Source of the DNA: Hymenobacter cyanobacteriorum
Lineage (GTDB): Bacteria > Bacteroidota > Bacteroidia > Cytophagales > Hymenobacteraceae
DNA length: 64,000 bases
Assembly (NCBI RefSeq): GCF_022631375.1
Contig: NZ_JALBGC010000002.1
Coordinates: 372,001-436,000 of the forward strand
Direction of reading: 5' to 3'
Position 1 is the first letter of the stretch. Every line of letters begins with the position of its first letter. Positions 55,001 to 63,134 of this stretch are shown here, piece after piece. A program made the position numbers and the translations under genes. The notes beneath the pieces were generated by a model. That model had not been told where the DNA came from and did not search any database. It saw only the letters and a program-made list of their open reading frames with translations.

Positions 55001-56959
55001 AATGCCGCCCCGACCGCGCAGGCCATTCCTGGCAAGATTGAAGCCGAGAGCTTTACGGCGCAGTCGGGCACGCAAACCGAAACCACCACCGACACCGGCG
55101 GTGGCCTGAACGTGGACTACTTCGAAACCGGCGACTGGCTTGATTACTCCGTGAATGTGGCCACGGCTGGCAGCTACACCGTGGGCTTCCGGGTAGCCAG
55201 CGCCAACGGCGGCGCTACGCTGCAGCTGCGCAACAGCGGCGGCACGGTGCTGGGCAGCATCAATGTGGGCAACACCGGCGGCTGGCAGTCCTGGCAGACC
55301 ATCAATGCCACCGTTACTCTGCCCGCTGGCGTGCAAACCTTGCGCCTCTACGCCTCGGCCTCCACCGGCTGCAACGTCAACTACCTCACCTTTACCGCGC
55401 CCAGCAATGTGGCCCCAACGGTCAGCCTGACTTCGCCCACCAACGGCACCACGTCCACGGCCCCGGCCAGCATCACCATCAGCGCCAACGCGGCGGACTC
55501 CGACGGCACGGTGTCGAAAGTAGATTTCTACAACGGCACCACGCTCCTGAATTCCGACACCAGCAGCCCGTATAGCTACATCTGGACGGGCGTAGCCGCC
55601 GGCACCTACTCCATCACGGCCAAAGCCACCGACAACGCCGGAGCCGTGACCACCTCGGCCGCCGTCAGCATTACGGTGAATGCCGCCCCCGCTGGCCAGG
55701 CCATTCCCGGCACCATTGAAGCGGAAAGCTACTCGGCCATGCTCGGCATCCAGACTGAAACCACCACTGACACCGGCGGCGGCCTGAACGTGGGCTACAT
55801 CGACGCCGGCGACTACCTCGACTACGCCGTGAACGTAGCCACGGCCGGTACCTACACTGTGGGCTTCCGCGTAGCCAGCGCCACCGGCGGCGGGCAGTTG
55901 GAGCTGCGCAACAGCGCAGGCACCGCGCTGGGCAGCGTGGCCGTAGGCAACACCGGCGGCTGGCAGACCTGGACGACCGTGAACACCACCGTGACCCTGG
56001 CAGCCGGCGCCCAAACATTGCGGGTGTACGCCCCCACGGCCGGCTCCAACCTCAATTGGCTGTCCTTCACGGCGGCGGGCAACACTCCGCCCACCGTCAG
56101 CCTGACCTCGCCCAGCAACGGCACCAGTTTCACCGCGCCGGCCAGCATCACCATCAGCGCCAACGCCGCCGATGCCAATGGCACCGTGAGCTCCGTCGCC
56201 TTCTACAACGGCACCACCTTGCTGAACACCGACACCAGCGCCCCCTACAGCTACACCTGGACGGGAGTAGCCTCCGGCACTTACTCCCTCACCGCCAAAG
56301 CCACCGACAACGCCGGCGCCGTGACGACTTCGACTGCCGTAAGTGTAACCGTGAGCGCCGCCCCGGCCGGCACCTACTGCGCCACCACTACCGATTTCAG
56401 CTATGGTGCGGTGAGCAGCGGCGGCAACGTCACCTTCACGTTCCACCCGCTCGGCGCTACGGCCGGCGGCACGCTGGCCATCCTATACCTGCGCAACGGC
56501 ACCACCGGCACCTACCCCGGCTACACGATGACCAAAAACGGGGCCGGTGATTTCACCTACACCCTGGCGCTGGCTTCCGGCACGCTCACCAACCTGTACT
56601 TCACCTACCAGGTAGGAGCGGGCGGTCCCGAGCGCAACAACTCGGCCACGCCCTTCACCTACACGGCGGGCCAGTCGTGCAACGTGGCCCGTGCCCTGGC
56701 TGCTACTCCGGCCGCTGGCGTGGTAGCCGGTGCGGTATACCCCAACCCGGTTAGCAGCCAGCTCACCGTCGAGCTGCGCGGTAGCGCCGCGCACACCCTC
56801 ACGCTGCGCGATTTGCGCGGGGCGCTGGTGCGCGAAATCAAGGTCGAAGCCGGCCGTGCCAGCACCAGCATCGACCTGAGCAAGCTGGCCGGCGGCGTGT
56901 ACTTGCTCACCATCCGCAGCGCCGACGGCACGAAAGTCCGGAAAATCATGAAAGAATAA
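52013..56959 (+). CDS. Giant modular GH16 glucanase with CBM6 domains, T9SS-secreted
   Basis: A 1648-aa secreted enzyme. The signal peptide ends near SWAQ (residue 36). GH16 domain, about 37-286: catalytic motif E162-I-D164-I-M-E167 (GEIDIMEA), as in laminarinases and related beta-glucanases. PKD-like domain, 290-370. Three tandem copies of an unassigned jelly-roll-like module at about 373-541, 549-723 and 734-896 (each with a TYDVL or TYDAL segment and ending YFDN or YLDN). Then Ig-like (905-1001), CBM6 (1003-1130, KIEAESFTAQSGTQTETTTD), Ig-like (1132-1224), CBM6 (1226-1355), Ig-like (1357-1450), an unassigned beta module (1453-1560) and a T9SS sorting domain (1575-1648, GAVYPNPVSSQLTVEL). 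Probably cell-surface or released; substrate likely beta-1,3- or mixed glucan. The ATG at 52013 is used, not upstream codons. Confidence 0.93.
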   Translation: MKINITPPAGRWRNRVAALLSFGLLFTLLPARSWAQCNQLVWGDEFNTAALDTTKWKVVVGDGCPTLCGFGNAELQNYRAQNLAVTGGNLIINTKLETTTAPSGNTYQYSSGKIESKVAGLGKLQTFKYGRIEARMQLPSAGGIWPAFWMLADPSNWPYTGEIDIMEAKHKNPNSVTGTAIGDAGGGNPYFASRTYSAGVDLSTGFHVYALEWGPDVLRFYVDGNLYNTVTPQTAAGAFPFNDNQFYLILNAAVGGPGSGYTGYIQPTPGDYPTQTLVDYVRIYKGTYNYAVLGDGAVYQNEQYKNYRIDAIAGATYAWSVPAGATIVSGQGTNSISVNYGTSAGNVAVTVTTSGCTTNTYSKAVTMSPALNLEKVYEDFQSNRFLIYGTRTGVLTQAVANPASAAPNTSTAVGKYVRNASETYDVLYVQGLTVGNANDFAQGRKKVYVDVYSTAPVGSRVTMQFENGAVTTSTNFPMGRHSAYKAFTTKQNAWETLEFDYEKTIDAGTNIFAINNVAFLFEPGLNSANTFYFDNVRVYAQPAPPVVATDVLENYDGTSRISYDAAITNGTYTANFANPSATGVNTSAKVAKYVRNSTQTYDVLFFNAGPPGTVITDAGKFKGQTYQLQLDLYTDAPVGTTVRITLQNKTAAAPTGSYPAGRNSTYLAVTTAQNAWQTLTLSFDTAPDAGTSNLAIDQLAVLFNGNTNTGNTYYLDNIKVIKHVADPTYTAGTLFEDYETVHNVSYVTANGTYLATQNNPAAAGINTSAHVAKYTRNSTQTYDALTLATAAVKDGALYKSGDKVFAMDVYTAAPVGTVISWQLESSVASQPSNYPAGRHSIYQAVVKQSNAWQTLQFTYASTPDGSTTEASVDRLVFLFAPNSSTGDVYYFDNLRSLSKTGTAPTNVAPTVSLTSPTNGATYTTPASISLTANAADSDGTVSKVEFFNGATLLGTSTASPYSYTWTGVAAGTYSLTAKATDNSGAATTSAAVSVTVNAAPTAQAIPGKIEAESFTAQSGTQTETTTDTGGGLNVDYFETGDWLDYSVNVATAGSYTVGFRVASANGGATLQLRNSGGTVLGSINVGNTGGWQSWQTINATVTLPAGVQTLRLYASASTGCNVNYLTFTAPSNVAPTVSLTSPTNGTTSTAPASITISANAADSDGTVSKVDFYNGTTLLNSDTSSPYSYIWTGVAAGTYSITAKATDNAGAVTTSAAVSITVNAAPAGQAIPGTIEAESYSAMLGIQTETTTDTGGGLNVGYIDAGDYLDYAVNVATAGTYTVGFRVASATGGGQLELRNSAGTALGSVAVGNTGGWQTWTTVNTTVTLAAGAQTLRVYAPTAGSNLNWLSFTAAGNTPPTVSLTSPSNGTSFTAPASITISANAADANGTVSSVAFYNGTTLLNTDTSAPYSYTWTGVASGTYSLTAKATDNAGAVTTSTAVSVTVSAAPAGTYCATTTDFSYGAVSSGGNVTFTFHPLGATAGGTLAILYLRNGTTGTYPGYTMTKNGAGDFTYTLALASGTLTNLYFTYQVGAGGPERNNSATPFTYTAGQSCNVARALAATPAAGVVAGAVYPNPVSSQLTVELRGSAAHTLTLRDLRGALVREIKVEAGRASTSIDLSKLAGGVYLLTIRSADGTKVRKIMKE

Positions 56960-56969
56960 CACCCCGGAA

Positions 56970-57068
56970 AACGTCCTGTTGAGCCCGATTGAAGTGCCGC
57001 AGCTGCCGAAGAAATTCATTCGCTGCAACGAAGCAGCCGTGGCTTCAACAAACTCAGCAGGACGACTT
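56970..57068. repeat. Degenerate palindrome after the GH16 gene
   Basis: Left arm 56970-57011 (ACGTCCTGTTGAGC..., TTGAAG) and right arm 57019-57068 (ending ACTCAGCAGGACGACTTT) are imperfect complements. In layout it resembles family A (CCTGxTGAG, then GAAGC) but the sequence has diverged. Confidence 0.65.
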
Positions 57069-57214
57069 TCTGCTTTTTAAGCGCCGCCTGTTAGCGGCCT
57101 GCCGCCCCGCGGGGCAGTGCAAATTCAGCCGTCGGTATCTGCTTTCCACGCAGGCGCTGGCGGCTGATTTGTTTGGGCCGATTCAGGAAAAATAATAAAT
57201 TTATGATTCGGCCC

Positions 57215-57246
57215 TTGCGGGATTTCCTACAAAACCCTTAGCTTGC
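57215..57246 (+). promoter_or_regulatory. Possible promoter of the pyrimidine catabolism cluster
   Basis: TTG (57215-57217), a 21-nt spacer and TAGCTTGC (57239-57246) partly match TTG-TAnnTTTG, 24 nt before the mmsA start. The stretch 57069-57214 holds no convincing gene. Confidence 0.35.
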
Positions 57247-57269
57247 ACCCCGCTTAACATTAAGATAAC

Positions 57270-58742
57270 ATGGAAGTCCAAACCTTGAAGTATCCCGCCA
57301 TCCAGAACTACGTGGGTGGAAAGTCCACAAACGATTCCGGAACGGCCACTATGGACGTGTTCAGCCCGCTTTCCGGTCAGCTGATTTCAACCCTGCCCCT
57401 CAGCAACGCCGCCGCGCTCGACGCCGCCGTGCAGGCCGCCAAAGCCGCCTTCCCCTCGTGGTCGGCCACGCCCATCAAGGAGCGGGTGCAAATTTTCTAC
57501 CGCTATAAAACGCTGCTGGAGCGCGACATGAAAGCCCTCGCCGACCTCGTGCGCGAGGAGAACGGCAAGACTTACGACGAGGCCCGTGCCGAAGTCGAAA
57601 AAGCCATTGAGCTGACCGAGTTTGCCTGCTCCATGCCGCAGCTCATCCAGGGCGAATTTCTGGAAGTGAGCAAGGGCGTGGAAGCCCGCGCCGAGCGCAA
57701 GCCGCTGGGCGTGGTAGCCAGCATCGCCCCGTTCAACTTCCCCAACATGGTTCCGCACTGGACTATTCCGAACGCCATTGTGCTCGGCAATACCATGATT
57801 CTGAAGCCCTCGGAGCAGGTGCCCCTGAGCGCCGTAAAAATCGCCGAGCTGCTGAAAGAAGCCGGCCTGCCCGACGGCGTGCTGAACGTGGTGAACGGCG
57901 ACAAGGAAATTGTGGAAGCCATCTGCGACCACCCCGACATTCAGGCGGTGAGCTTCGTGGGCTCTACCGCCATTGCCAAAGTGGTGTACATCCGCGCCAC
58001 CAGCAATCTGAAGCGCTGCGTAGCCCTCGGCGGTGCCAAAAACCACCTGATGGTGCTGCCTGACGCCCACCCCGAAATGACGGCCTCGAACGTGGCCGCC
58101 AGCATGTCGGGCTGCGCGGGCCAGCGCTGCATGGCCGGCTCCACCATGGTGGGAGTGGGCGCGGTTGATGGCATCGTGGCCAAAATCGTGGAAGAAGCCA
58201 AGAAGATTGTGGCCGGCCAGAACCTCGGCTCCGTCATCAGCAAGCAGGCCAAGGAGCGCATCGAACAGCACATCACCGAAGCCGAAGCCGCCGGTGCCAA
58301 AGTCCTGCTCGACGGCCGCAACGCCGTGGTGCCCGGCCACGAAGACGGCTACTACGTGGGTGCAACAGTAATCGACTACGTGACGCCCGACATGCGCATC
58401 GCTCAGGAGGAAGTCTTCGGCCCGGTGCTCGCCATCATGCGCACCAACACGCTGGACGAGGCCTTGGCCATTGAAAACGCCAACCCTTACGGCAACGCTG
58501 CCGCCGTGTTCACCAGCAGTGGCAGCAGTGCCCGCTACGTGATGGACCACGCCAACGCCGGCATGATTGGCGTGAACATCGGCGTGCCTGTGCCCCGCGA
58601 GCCCTTCTCCTTCGGCGGCTGGAATGATTCGAAATTCGGCGCCTGCGACATCACCGGCAAAAGCTCCATCGAATTCTGGACGCAGCTGAAGAAGACCACG
58701 ACCAAGTGGAACCCGGAGTCGCGGGTGAATTGGATGAGCTAG
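57270..58742 (+). CDS. mmsA: (Methyl)malonate-semialdehyde dehydrogenase, CoA-acylating
   Basis: A 490-aa aldehyde dehydrogenase that converts malonate or methylmalonate semialdehyde to acetyl- or propionyl-CoA with NAD+ and CoA. The catalytic C287 lies in GCAGQRCMAGS, and the MmsA-specific segments IAPFNFPNMVPHWTIPNAI and GVPVPREPFSFGGWNDSKFG are present. Here it would complete reductive pyrimidine degradation, taking the product of the aminotransferase encoded next. It is the first gene of the cluster; a family-B palindrome separates it from the next gene. Confidence 0.95.
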   Translation: MEVQTLKYPAIQNYVGGKSTNDSGTATMDVFSPLSGQLISTLPLSNAAALDAAVQAAKAAFPSWSATPIKERVQIFYRYKTLLERDMKALADLVREENGKTYDEARAEVEKAIELTEFACSMPQLIQGEFLEVSKGVEARAERKPLGVVASIAPFNFPNMVPHWTIPNAIVLGNTMILKPSEQVPLSAVKIAELLKEAGLPDGVLNVVNGDKEIVEAICDHPDIQAVSFVGSTAIAKVVYIRATSNLKRCVALGGAKNHLMVLPDAHPEMTASNVAASMSGCAGQRCMAGSTMVGVGAVDGIVAKIVEEAKKIVAGQNLGSVISKQAKERIEQHITEAEAAGAKVLLDGRNAVVPGHEDGYYVGATVIDYVTPDMRIAQEEVFGPVLAIMRTNTLDEALAIENANPYGNAAAVFTSSGSSARYVMDHANAGMIGVNIGVPVPREPFSFGGWNDSKFGACDITGKSSIEFWTQLKKTTTKWNPESRVNWMS

Positions 58743-58750
58743 TTTATTCA

Positions 58751-58842
58751 AGCTGTTAGCCTTTAGCTGATAGCTGTTAGCTTCCTCGCAAATTGAAATG
58801 AACATAGAAAAGCTAATAGCTAACAGCTAAAGGCTAACAGCT
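58751..58842. repeat. Palindrome between mmsA and the aminotransferase gene (family B)
   Basis: Arms 58751-58782 (AGCTGTTAGCCTTTAGCTGA...) and 58810-58842 are complementary. Same family as 20643-20734 and the copy inside the RND permease gene. It ends 6 nt before the aminotransferase start. Confidence 0.93.
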
Positions 58843-58848
58843 AAAACA

Positions 58849-60201
58849 ATGGAAACCACCTTCGCCACCGATAAAGACCAAATCCTGCACGATAACCTCG
58901 ACCACACGCTCTTTTCGTGGTCGAAGCAAACGGGCCTGAACCCCATCAACGCCGAGCGCGCCGAAGGCGTGTACGTGTACGACCGCGACGGCAAGCGCTA
59001 CATAGACTTCTCGGCCCAACTCATGAACGTGAACATCGGCCACGGCGACCAGCGCGTGACCGAAGCCGTGGCCGCCCAGATGCGCGAGCTCAGCTACGTG
59101 TACCCCGGCATGATTACCAAGGCCCGCGGCGACCTCGGCAAGCGCCTGGCCGAAATTACCGCGCCCAACCTCACTAAAGCGTTTTTCACGCTGGGCGGGG
59201 CCGAGGCCATCGAAAATGCCATCAAGCTGGCGCGGGTGTACACCGGCCGCCACAAAATTGTGTCGCTGTACCAGTCGTTTCACGGGGCCAGCTACGGCGC
59301 CATGAGCGTAGGCGGCGACCCGCGCAAGTTTGCCGTGGATAACCAGGCCATGCCCAGCACCATCCACGTCGAAAACCCGTTTTTCTACCGCTGCCCCTGG
59401 CACAGCTCCACGCCCGAGGAGTGCGCCCAGCGCGCTGCCGATGCCATGGAGCGCATCATCGGCTATGAGAACCCCGGCAGCGTAGCCGCTATCGTGCTCG
59501 AAGGGGAGTCGGGCACGTCGGGCTGCATCAAGTACCCGCCCGGCTACTGGACGCGCATCCGCGAAATCTGCGACAAGCACGGCATCCTGCTCATTGCTGA
59601 TGAAGTGATGTCGGGCTTCGGCCGCACTGGCAAGTGGTTTGGCTCCGACCACCACAATGTCAAAGTCGACATCATGTGCATGGCCAAGGGCATCACCGCC
59701 GGCTACCTGCCCCTGGGCGCGGTGATGGTGGATGAGAAAATCGCCAAATCCTTCGACGATAAGCCGCTGCCACTCGGCCTTACGTACTCGGCCCACCCGG
59801 TTTCCTGCGCCGCCGCTGTGGCCGTGCTCGATATTTACGAGAGCGACAACCTGCTCGAAAACACCGTGGAAATGGGCAAGTACATGGACGAGCAAGTAGC
59901 TCAGCTCATGCGCCACCACCCAAGCATCGGCGACTGGCGCAACACCGGCCTTTTCGGCTGCATCGAACTGGTGAAAAACCGCGACACCAAAGAGCCCATG
60001 GCCCCCTGGAACGCCACCAACGACCAAATGGCCATCATGAATCAGGTTGCCGCCAAAATCCGCGAGTTGGGCATGTACACCTTCGTGCGCTGGAATTACA
60101 TTTTCATCTGCCCCCCGCTTACCATCAATAAGGACGAGATTGACGAGGGCTTGGCTATTATCTCGGAGGCCATTAGCATCGCGGATAAATACGTGCATTA
60201 A
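58849..60201 (+). CDS. Class III aminotransferase, probably beta-alanine transaminase
   Basis: A 450-aa PLP enzyme of the omega-aminotransferase class. The PLP-binding Lys is K280 in CMAKGITAGYLPLGA, preceded by ADEVMSGFGRTGKWF. Between mmsA and the dihydropyrimidinase gene, the natural reading is beta-alanine (or 3-aminoisobutyrate) to malonate (or methylmalonate) semialdehyde, with pyruvate or 2-oxoglutarate as acceptor; this role is inferred from context. The downstream intergenic region contains a half palindrome and an AT-rich orphan gene. Confidence 0.9.
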   Translation: METTFATDKDQILHDNLDHTLFSWSKQTGLNPINAERAEGVYVYDRDGKRYIDFSAQLMNVNIGHGDQRVTEAVAAQMRELSYVYPGMITKARGDLGKRLAEITAPNLTKAFFTLGGAEAIENAIKLARVYTGRHKIVSLYQSFHGASYGAMSVGGDPRKFAVDNQAMPSTIHVENPFFYRCPWHSSTPEECAQRAADAMERIIGYENPGSVAAIVLEGESGTSGCIKYPPGYWTRIREICDKHGILLIADEVMSGFGRTGKWFGSDHHNVKVDIMCMAKGITAGYLPLGAVMVDEKIAKSFDDKPLPLGLTYSAHPVSCAAAVAVLDIYESDNLLENTVEMGKYMDEQVAQLMRHHPSIGDWRNTGLFGCIELVKNRDTKEPMAPWNATNDQMAIMNQVAAKIRELGMYTFVRWNYIFICPPLTINKDEIDEGLAIISEAISIADKYVH

Positions 60202-60208
60202 TCCAGCC

Positions 60209-60249
60209 CGTCATGCCGAGCGCAGCCGAGGCACCTCGCGTGCGGCACC
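60209..60249. repeat. Half palindrome, right arm missing (family A)
   Basis: CGTCATGCCGAGCGCAGCC, then GAGGCACCTCGCGTGCGGCAC matches the left arm of family A (compare 61993-62031), but no complementary right arm follows before the AT-rich gene at 60275. Confidence 0.8.
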
Positions 60250-60274
60250 CGCGCCGCCAGAACAATTCCTAAAA

Positions 60275-60559
60275 ATGTCATTAATCAGCCAAGAGATTAA
60301 GCGCATCATAGCATATGCGTTTTTGGCTGTATTCGACGTCTTAGTTTATGTAGCTATGGGAATTGCTTTGATGAGTTATGATGATAAACATGATGATTCT
60401 CAAAGTGACTATGGAAGCTGGGAAAGCATGACAGATTTCGATAAATGTGCTTCTGTTTTTATGACTGTTTGGAATGTAATTAATGTTCTAGCATTAGTCT
60501 ACATCAGCTATTCAGTTTATAAGAGAATGAAATTCCGCATACAGTTAAACAGTAACTAA
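60275..60559 (+). CDS. Small AT-rich two-helix membrane protein, orphan
   Basis: A 94-aa protein with hydrophobic helices at about residues 10-32 (IIAYAFLAVFDVLVYVAMGI) and 62-82 (VFMTVWNVINVLALVYISYS), joined by an acidic loop (SYDDKHDDSQSDYGSWESMT). I do not recognise the family. Hand-counted GC is 98 of 285 bases (34%), far below all neighbouring genes, which suggests recent acquisition. It lies directly after a broken family-A palindrome and within the pyrimidine catabolism cluster. The ATG at 60275 is preferred because the frame before it is aminotransferase and palindrome DNA. Confidence 0.65.
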   Translation: MSLISQEIKRIIAYAFLAVFDVLVYVAMGIALMSYDDKHDDSQSDYGSWESMTDFDKCASVFMTVWNVINVLALVYISYSVYKRMKFRIQLNSN

Positions 60560-60604
60560 TTTCGGTTCGACAGACTACACTGTAATCGTTGTTAATTAAT
60601 TCCC

Positions 60605-61978
60605 ATGTCCATTCTCCTAAAAAACGGCCGCGTCGTCACTGCCGATTCGGACGCCGTCTGCGATATCCTGATTGAAGGCGAAACCATCGTATCCATTGGC
60701 CGCAACCTGTCGGCCGATGGGGCGGAGGTGATTGACTGCACCGGCAAAATGATTATGCCCGGCGGCATCGACCCGCACGTGCATTTGGAAATGCCCTTCA
60801 TGGGCACCTTCAGCTCCGATACTTACGAAACTGGTACCCGCGCGGCTCTGCACGGAGGTACTACCACCGTCATCGACTTCATTCTGCAAAAGCAGGGCAA
60901 TTCGCTGCGTTCGGCCTTCGAAGAATGGAGTGGCCGCGCCACCGGCAACGCCGTGGGCGACTACAGCTTCCACATGGCCGTGACGGATTTCAACCCCAGC
61001 ACCAAGGAGGAAATCAAGGACATGATTGCCGAGGGCATCACTTCCTTCAAAACATTCATGGCCTATAAAGGTGCGCTCATGATTGACGACGCACAGATGG
61101 TGGGCCTGATGCAGGAGGTGAAAAAGCACGGCGGCCTCGTGACGGCCCACGCCACCAACGGCGACATGATTGACACGCTCATCGCCCAAAACCGGGCACA
61201 GGGCAAGCTCACGCCACTCTATCACTACCTCTCGCAGCCCGAAGTAACTGAAGCCGAAGCCTCGGGTCGTTTTGCCGACATTGCCAACTACACCGGCGTG
61301 AATGCCTACATCGTGCACCTCACCTGCGAGGGTGCGCTCAACCAGGTACGCCGCGCCACCGAGCGCAACCAGCGCGTGCTGGTTGAAACCTGCATTCAGT
61401 ACCTCGTGCTCGATGCCTCGCTCTACGAGGACGAAGCCAACGGCGCGAAAGTAGTGATGTCGCCCCCGCTACGCGAGAAAAAGGACCAGGCCACGCTCTG
61501 GGCCGGCCTCAACCAAGGCCTTGTGAACGTGGTCGGCACCGACCACTGCCCCTTCATGTGGGAGCAGAAGCTGATGGGTAAAGATGACTTTTCGAAAATC
61601 CCGAACGGCCACCCCGCCATCGAGCACCGCATGGAATTGCTGTTTTCGGAAGGCGTGAACAAGGGCAGAATCACCCCGCAGAAATTCGTGGAAGTGACCT
61701 CGACCAACGCCGCTAAAATCTTCGGCATGTTCCCGCGTAAAGGCACCATCAGCATTGGCGCGGATGCTGATTTAGTTGTTTTCGACCCGAATAAAAAGCA
61801 CACAATTTCGGCGAATACGCACCACATGAATGTCGACTATTCCGCCTACGAAGGCTGGGAATTGACTGGTAAAATTGACACGGTTTTGCTGCGTGGAAAA
61901 GTAGCGGTAGATGCCGGAGAAACGAAGGTTTCGCAGGGCTACGGCCAGTTCATCAAGCGCAGCAAAACGAATATTTAA
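60605..61978 (+). CDS. hydA: Dihydropyrimidinase (hydantoinase)
   Basis: A 457-aa amidohydrolase that opens the ring of 5,6-dihydrouracil or dihydrothymine to N-carbamoyl-beta-amino acids. The metal ligands are all visible: HVHLEMPFMG, the carbamylated K155 in SFKTFMAYKGALM, VTAHATNGD, YIVHLTCEG and the catalytic Asp in GTDHCPF. Length and motifs match dihydropyrimidinases rather than dihydroorotases. Downstream lies the beta-ureidopropionase gene, the next enzyme of the pathway. Confidence 0.93.
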   Translation: MSILLKNGRVVTADSDAVCDILIEGETIVSIGRNLSADGAEVIDCTGKMIMPGGIDPHVHLEMPFMGTFSSDTYETGTRAALHGGTTTVIDFILQKQGNSLRSAFEEWSGRATGNAVGDYSFHMAVTDFNPSTKEEIKDMIAEGITSFKTFMAYKGALMIDDAQMVGLMQEVKKHGGLVTAHATNGDMIDTLIAQNRAQGKLTPLYHYLSQPEVTEAEASGRFADIANYTGVNAYIVHLTCEGALNQVRRATERNQRVLVETCIQYLVLDASLYEDEANGAKVVMSPPLREKKDQATLWAGLNQGLVNVVGTDHCPFMWEQKLMGKDDFSKIPNGHPAIEHRMELLFSEGVNKGRITPQKFVEVTSTNAAKIFGMFPRKGTISIGADADLVVFDPNKKHTISANTHHMNVDYSAYEGWELTGKIDTVLLRGKVAVDAGETKVSQGYGQFIKRSKTNI

Positions 61979-61992
61979 AACGAATAAAGCAG

Positions 61993-62107
61993 CACGTCAT
62001 TCCGAGCGAAGCCGAGGAATCTCGCGTGCGCTAGTAATTCAATCGTAGCAACGTCAATAATTAGTGGATGCACGCGAGATTCCTCGGCTTCGCTCGGAAT
62101 GACGTTC
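61993..62107. repeat. Palindrome between hydA and the ureidopropionase gene (family A)
   Basis: Arms 61993-62031 (CACGTCATTCCGAGCGAAGC..., GGAATCTCGCGTGCG) and 62069-62107 are near-perfect complements; the loop begins CTAGTAATTCAATCGTAGC and ends AATTAGTGG. Confidence 0.95.
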
Positions 62108-62147
62108 TAATTCAAAAAACACAACTCAACCCCACCTAACAACCCCA

Positions 62148-63014
62148 ATGCCCAGAATTATTAAATCCGGCCTCATCCAGATGAGCCTGCCGATGACCGA
62201 AGGCGAAGGCACGATTGCCGAAATCATGGAAGCCATGGTGCAGAAGCATATTCCGCTCATCGAAGAAGCTGGCCGCCAGGGCGTTCAGATTCTCTGTTTG
62301 CAGGAAATTTTCAATACCCCGTATTTCTGCCCTGGCCAGGACAAAGCCTGGTATGCCTCGGCCGAATCGGTGCCCGGCCCGATTACGGACCGCATGGCCG
62401 AATACGCCAAGAAGTATAACATGGTGATGATTGTGCCCGTGTACGAGCGCGAGTCGGCCGGTTTCCTCTACAACACCGCCGCGGTGATTGACGCCGACGG
62501 CACCTACCTCGGCAAGTACCGCAAAAACCACATCCCGCACACTACCGGCTTCTGGGAGAAGTTCTTCTTCAAGCCCGGCAACATGGGCTACCCAGTATTC
62601 CAGACCAAGTACGCCAAAGTAGGCGTGTATATCTGCTACGACCGCCACTTCCCCGACGGCGCCCGCATCCTGGGTTTGAACGGCGCCGAAATCGTGTACA
62701 ACCCCTCGGCCACCGTGGCCGGCCTCTCGCAGTACCTCTGGAAGCTGGAGCAGCCTGCCCACGCGGCTGCCAACGGCTATTTCATGGGCTGCATCAACCG
62801 CGTCGGCGAAGAAAAACCCTGGAACCTGGGCCGCTTCTACGGCACCAGCTATTTCGTGGACCCGCGCGGCCAGATTATCGCGCAGGCTGATGAGTACAAG
62901 GACGAGTTGCTGATTGCCGAATTCGACCTCGATATGATTGAGGAAGTGCGCAATACCTGGCAGTTCTTCCGCGACCGCCGCCCCGAAACCTACGAGAAAC
63001 TGGTGGAACTCTAG
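62148..63014 (+). CDS. Beta-ureidopropionase (N-carbamoyl-beta-alanine amidohydrolase)
   Basis: A 288-aa nitrilase-superfamily enzyme that hydrolyses N-carbamoyl-beta-alanine to beta-alanine, CO2 and ammonia. The catalytic triad is visible: Glu in LCLQEIFNTPYFCPG, Lys in GKYRKNHIPHT and nucleophile C163 in GVYICYDRHFPDG. The FFKPGN and SATVAGLSQYLWKLEQPAHA segments match ureidopropionases and N-carbamoylputrescine amidases; the pyrimidine context favours the former. It stands between hydA and preT. Confidence 0.92.
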   Translation: MPRIIKSGLIQMSLPMTEGEGTIAEIMEAMVQKHIPLIEEAGRQGVQILCLQEIFNTPYFCPGQDKAWYASAESVPGPITDRMAEYAKKYNMVMIVPVYERESAGFLYNTAAVIDADGTYLGKYRKNHIPHTTGFWEKFFFKPGNMGYPVFQTKYAKVGVYICYDRHFPDGARILGLNGAEIVYNPSATVAGLSQYLWKLEQPAHAAANGYFMGCINRVGEEKPWNLGRFYGTSYFVDPRGQIIAQADEYKDELLIAEFDLDMIEEVRNTWQFFRDRRPETYEKLVEL

Positions 63015-63015
63015 A

Positions 63016-63124
63016 AGTTTTGAGTTTTAAATGTTGAGTGTTGAATTGGTTGCCGAATAGAATTTGGCATCTAATTCAACACTCTGCATTTGCAACTCAA
63101 CATTCAACCCTCAAAACTCAACAT
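63016..63124. repeat. Palindrome between ureidopropionase and preT genes (family D)
   Basis: Left arm 63016-63047 (AGTTTTGAGTTTTAAATGTT...) and right arm 63073-63124, which is longer and partly duplicated (CAACTCAACATT twice-like). Same family as 48082-48170. It ends about 10 nt before the GTG start of preT. Confidence 0.88.
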
Positions 63125-63134
63125 TCCCAAAACT

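Noticed and set aside
56989..57195. A 68-codon frame after the GH16 gene
   Set aside because: It overlaps a degenerate palindrome, has no ribosome site or promoter in suitable position and no conserved features.
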